The notes beneath the pieces were generated by a model that was given only the letters and a program-made list of their open reading frames with translations, was not told the origin of the DNA and searched no databases. Below are positions 61,148-64,000 of a stretch of DNA of 64,000 nt, one piece after another. The stretch covers positions 10,623,550 through 10,687,549 of the forward strand of contig NC_066851.1 of the NCBI RefSeq assembly GCF_001640805.2, given 5' to 3'. Within the stretch, counting starts at the first letter, position 1; each line of letters starts with the position of its first letter. The position numbers and the translations under genes were made by a program. This DNA is from Lates calcarifer. Lineage: Eukaryota; Chordata; Actinopteri; Centropomidae.

Positions 61148-61813
61148 CCCTCAGACATGTTCTCATCGGCACCATCTCTGTGCTCCTTGGCCATCTTCCT
61201 CTTCCAGCGTTTCTTTCCCATCAGCCTGGTTCCCTCAGTCTGTCTGTCTGCTCCCATCCAACCACCAGACCTCTTCTTCGATCCTGACAGTTGCTGCATC
61301 CTAGGTGGCCTGTACCTCTGTTTCCCATCCACACCAGAAACATTTAACTTCTGCTGCAGGCTGACTGTGACCCCTGAAGTCATACGTTTGACCTTCCTTC
61401 GCCTCCTGAGCGGTCGTCCTGGGTTATTCTCTGTGAAGGAGTCAGACTCTGGCCACGAGGGCTGCCTCGTCCTGGCCGGGCCTCTCACGATGGAGTGCCA
61501 CTGGCTGGTTGAAGTCAGGTCGTCAGAATCACTGCAGTTGGCCACAGAAGCCGTGATGGTCGAGGAGGAGTTCTCCCTGTGTTGTCTCGCCTCGTCCAAG
61601 CTGGACTCCGAGGCCTCGATCCAACAACGTCTGTGCTCCGTCGGGTAGAGGGAGGACTCGCGGCAGCGCTTGCGGACCCTGCGTCGTCGGATCTGACGGC
61701 GCTGCTGCAGTGGATTCAAGACCATTTCCTCCCACAGCTCCCCGAGCTTACTCTGCTCTGAGGTCTGCTCCAGTGCAGACACCAGGTCCTGCACCAGCTC
61801 ATCCATCATGGTG
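61148..61813 (-). CDS. gpatch2: gpatch2 exon 2 with start codon (N-terminal region)
   Basis: The acceptor TGTGTGTTCAG precedes CACC and the ATG at 61809. Coding runs to 61148, 220 codons plus two bases, then a GTAATG donor. The product begins MMDELVQDLVSALEQTSEQ, matching the family's MEELVHDLVSALE..SEQ. It then has basic nuclear-type stretches (RRQIRRRRVRKR, RPLRRRRKVKRM) and serine-rich acidic segments, and ends GADENMSEG. The upstream leader has an in-frame TGA and no ATG, so the extra N-terminal residues of the mammalian protein are absent. A 163-codon frame on the opposite strand is a shadow. Confidence 0.93.
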
Positions 61814-63033
61814 CTGAACACACAAGAAAAGAAACTTTAGTGGTGTAATGACAAAGAGTTAACACTGTGGATAATAGTACATCTAAATAAACAGCAGTAG
61901 GTATAAAGTAGAACTGCCTGATGGAAATAACAGATTTGCAGGATTTTTGGCAATGAGCTGATAAATTACCTTGGTCTTTATGGTTCTTTATTTTCTGGAT
62001 TGGTCAAAAGGTGCCATTACCATGTAGTTATTTTACCTACACAGGGTTCCTCAATATTGAGATTCCAGATGTACACTAGCATGATATATATTATTATCAC
62101 TATATAAAATCAAATTTTATCCATATTAGCCAGCCCTGTTGTTTCTGGCTATTGCACTCGGTTGAGTGGTTGTTGAGGCAGCTTAAGCAAATTTGGGTTC
62201 TCTGGTTCCATGATTGCTGAGCAGCACATATGAACACAGGACACTGTAGCATCCTTTTAAAAAACTTCTCTGGGACCAAACTGTTGGTAGATCAGTAATA
62301 GCGATAGAAGAGGCAAAAAAAAATAATGCTATACCTCTTACTTAAAGCATACCTATCTGCTTTGCACTGGGTCTGCTGAGGTTATCTCTACTTCTTCTAC
62401 AATGGACCTCTCTCTGTACAGTAAAATTGTATAATGGTCAAATGTAAAATGGTCCATTGAGCAAGAATCTCTCTACAGAAATTTGTTGTTGTATTGGAGA
62501 GTTGACACATTTCCTCCTCACTGTGAATGCAGCATTAGTCACGTTGGCCAGCCCTCAAGATAAAAGGAAATTCAGAAGATCTACACCAGCTTTTTTTTCC
62601 TTTGCGTAATAAAATATTACAAAGCTGCCTTTTCCTTCACGTAGCAGCATAGATTTGTAGATTGTGTGACTGCAACGGTGTAAAACATTACTGCTGCGTT
62701 TGAACATCGTCAGCAGCTACGAAAACACTCACAGCATCTTCATAACCAGCTAGGAAAGCAGCTGGAAGGCTGTACAACATCAGTACACCGAAACAATGGC
62801 AGAGGCAGCTGATCTGCCTGCATGCTCAGTGCAGACTGTGTTACATAACAACTCACACGTGAGCTCAGCACAAGGGCAGCCTCAACATACACACACACCT
62901 CTGTCCACTGTTAACAATCAGCGACACACACCGTTTAACAGCGTTTTACACTGTGTCATATATACGGTATACACAGCAGCTACCATAACGTTATACAACA
63001 ACAGACAATAACCCACTGTGTTTCTGCACTCAC
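61814..63033. other. gpatch2 intron 1
   Basis: The donor GTGAGT at 63033 and the acceptor at 61815-61814 define the intron. It contains no other exon I can support. Overlapping short frames at 62796-63011 and 62918-63187 are not protein-like. Confidence 0.7.
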
Positions 63034-63100
63034 CAGTCGCGGCTTGTCTTGTTTTGTTTTCAGCAGCACAGCTGGGAGAGCACACGCACTTCCGCCCTGC
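63034..63100 (-). other. gpatch2: gpatch2 exon 1 (5' UTR)
   Basis: On the minus strand, sequence starting near a CGGAAGTG motif runs through GCTGCTGAAAACAAAAC to CGCGACTG and a consensus GTGAGTGC donor. It contains no ATG. Joined to exon 2 it carries an in-frame TGA before the start codon. The 5' limit is approximate because the transcription start cannot be read directly. Confidence 0.65.
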
Positions 63101-63180
63101 TGACCAGCCAATCAGGTGACTCCGCCTTGCTGCGACTCCCAGGCAGCTCGCCACAGCACCACGATGTCCATGCAGATAAG
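63083..63180 (-). promoter_or_regulatory. gpatch2: gpatch2 promoter (ETS and CCAAT motifs)
   Basis: GCGGAAGTG, an ETS-type site, lies at about 63087-63095 on the minus strand at the likely start. An inverted CCAAT box (CCAAT on the plus strand, 63108-63112) is about 15-20 bases upstream. This TATA-less arrangement is common for housekeeping nuclear-protein genes. In tetrapods a neighbouring gene (SPATA17) is transcribed divergently from this side, so the promoter might be bidirectional, but I could not recognise that gene's first exon. Confidence 0.55.
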
Positions 63181-64000
63181 GACCCACACTCAGCCTGCTA
63201 TGCTGCAGATAACACCGTTAACTTCACCACTCATCCTCATTACATTTATTTAATTAGTTGTATTACTGTAGTTTTCCTATAATGTCCCTGTGTGATAATT
63301 CTGTTGCTGTTATGTTTCGTTTTATTTCTTGTAGAAAGTTGTGGAAAGTCTTCAGATGGAGCAAGACAGAAATCTGATAAAAGTGATGGCACAGGGTGAA
63401 ATGACAGCAGTTGTATTAGGGGTAATGTTGGCACCAGGTTTTGGAGAGGAACAAGAATGCATGCCAATTAATAGATACAGAAAATTAAAAAAAATAGTTT
63501 ACTTCTATACAAAATGTATATATTGCTACAATACAAATCAACATATGTAAAACCTAATTGAATACATCACAATAACCATGCAATAAATAGTGTTTTCTAA
63601 CTACGTCCTAACTTTATAAAATTTAAATGTGTTGTGTTAAGTCAACTTAACAGTTAATTTTAATCATTTAAGAAGCCAAAAAACAACACTGTTCAGTATC
63701 AAACCTAAAGTCACATAGTTCATGAACATACAACACCAACAAAAGCAGAGGAGAATTATGAGTAGATCAATTAAATAAAACAAAACCCCATTAATTCTAC
63801 ATATATTAATACACACAGGAGAACAACAGAGTGTTTTAGAATGACGATTAAGTAAAATCTTATGATGTCCCAAGTCCTCAGAGTCTTGGAGGACTGATGC
63901 AGCTCTTTTCCCTGTCAAATCCAAGAAGTCCTTCAACCACTAGTCAGTTTTAAAATGATTTTTTCCCAGTTCATCAGTACTCACCGAGCTGAGAGACAAG
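63181..64000. other. Upstream flank of gpatch2, no gene assigned
   Basis: AT-rich sequence. The plus strand has an open stretch after a TTTCTTGTAG acceptor-like site at 63325-63334 (frame to 63550) that I cannot assign. The minus strand has a strong GTGAGTAC donor at 63984 at the right edge, with an open frame at 63664-63936 after it. Either could belong to a neighbouring gene beyond the window, but neither is recognisable. Confidence 0.35.

Larger units (their letters stand above)
49282..63100 (-). other. gpatch2: gpatch2 gene, 5' part (seven exons identified)
   Basis: G-patch domain-containing protein 2 is a nuclear protein whose C-terminal glycine-rich G-patch is of the type that activates DEAH-box RNA helicases; it is linked to RNA processing. 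Identified exons, 5' to 3', are 63034-63100 (non-coding), 61148-61813, 55607-55668, 54730-54888, 54188-54267, 54039-54103 and 49282-49367. Every junction is GT-AG and all reading frames join. The conserved blocks MDELVQDLVSALE, LRRRRKVKRM, GLFTNDEGRQGDDEQSDWF, PSRRG and CTGD appear in the family's order. The exon(s) encoding the G-patch and the C-terminus were not found, and neither was the vertebrate exon just before the CTGD exon. Large introns hold candidate regulatory blocks and repeats. Confidence 0.9.

Noticed and set aside
61157..61648. 163-codon plus-strand open frame
   Set aside because: It is antisense to gpatch2 exon 2, whose protein is recognised, so it is a shadow.

Overview
The window looks like nuclear genomic DNA of a ray-finned fish, most likely a percomorph. 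It shows split genes with GT-AG introns, long gene-poor stretches, many CA/GA/TA microsatellites, and several dispersed repeat families that I recognise as common in percomorph genomes. I see no bacterial, plasmid or phage features, no CRISPR array, and no rRNA or tRNA gene.

Two genes can be supported, both on the minus strand. On the left (3510-3559, with 5' UTR or promoter sequence up to about 4.2 kb) is the first coding exon of an oestrogen-related receptor gamma gene (esrrg). It encodes MDISELCLPDPLSYHN and ends in a splice donor; the rest of the receptor lies beyond the left edge. A CpG-rich block at 7370-7590 could be a second, upstream esrrg promoter and leader exon. On the right (49282 to about 63100) is gpatch2, the G-patch domain protein 2 gene. 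It has a non-coding first exon, a 666-bp second exon with the start codon, and five further coding exons whose reading frames join correctly. The order esrrg then gpatch2, both on one strand, matches the tetrapod arrangement, which supports both calls.

The terminal gpatch2 exon(s) carrying the G-patch motif were not found, although the position of esrrg implies they should lie between about 4.2 and 49.3 kb. The vertebrate exon between the sixth and last identified exons was also not found; without it the two flanking exons still join in frame.

The 45 kb between the genes is non-coding as far as I can see. It mixes blocks of complex, non-repetitive sequence rich in TAATTA-type motifs, which are candidate conserved enhancers of esrrg or gpatch2, with transposon-derived repeats. 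The clearest repeats are a fold-back element at 19.57-20.11 kb with a half copy at 21.1 kb, a three-part nested insertion at 38.12-39.65 kb, another nested insertion at 44.66-45.17 kb, and scattered copies of two further families. Two unexplained structures stand out: a perfect 31-bp-arm hairpin at 60373-60442 in gpatch2 intron 2, and a perfect 32-bp inverted repeat pair at 13.1 and 13.75 kb. I found no convincing new multi-gene system.
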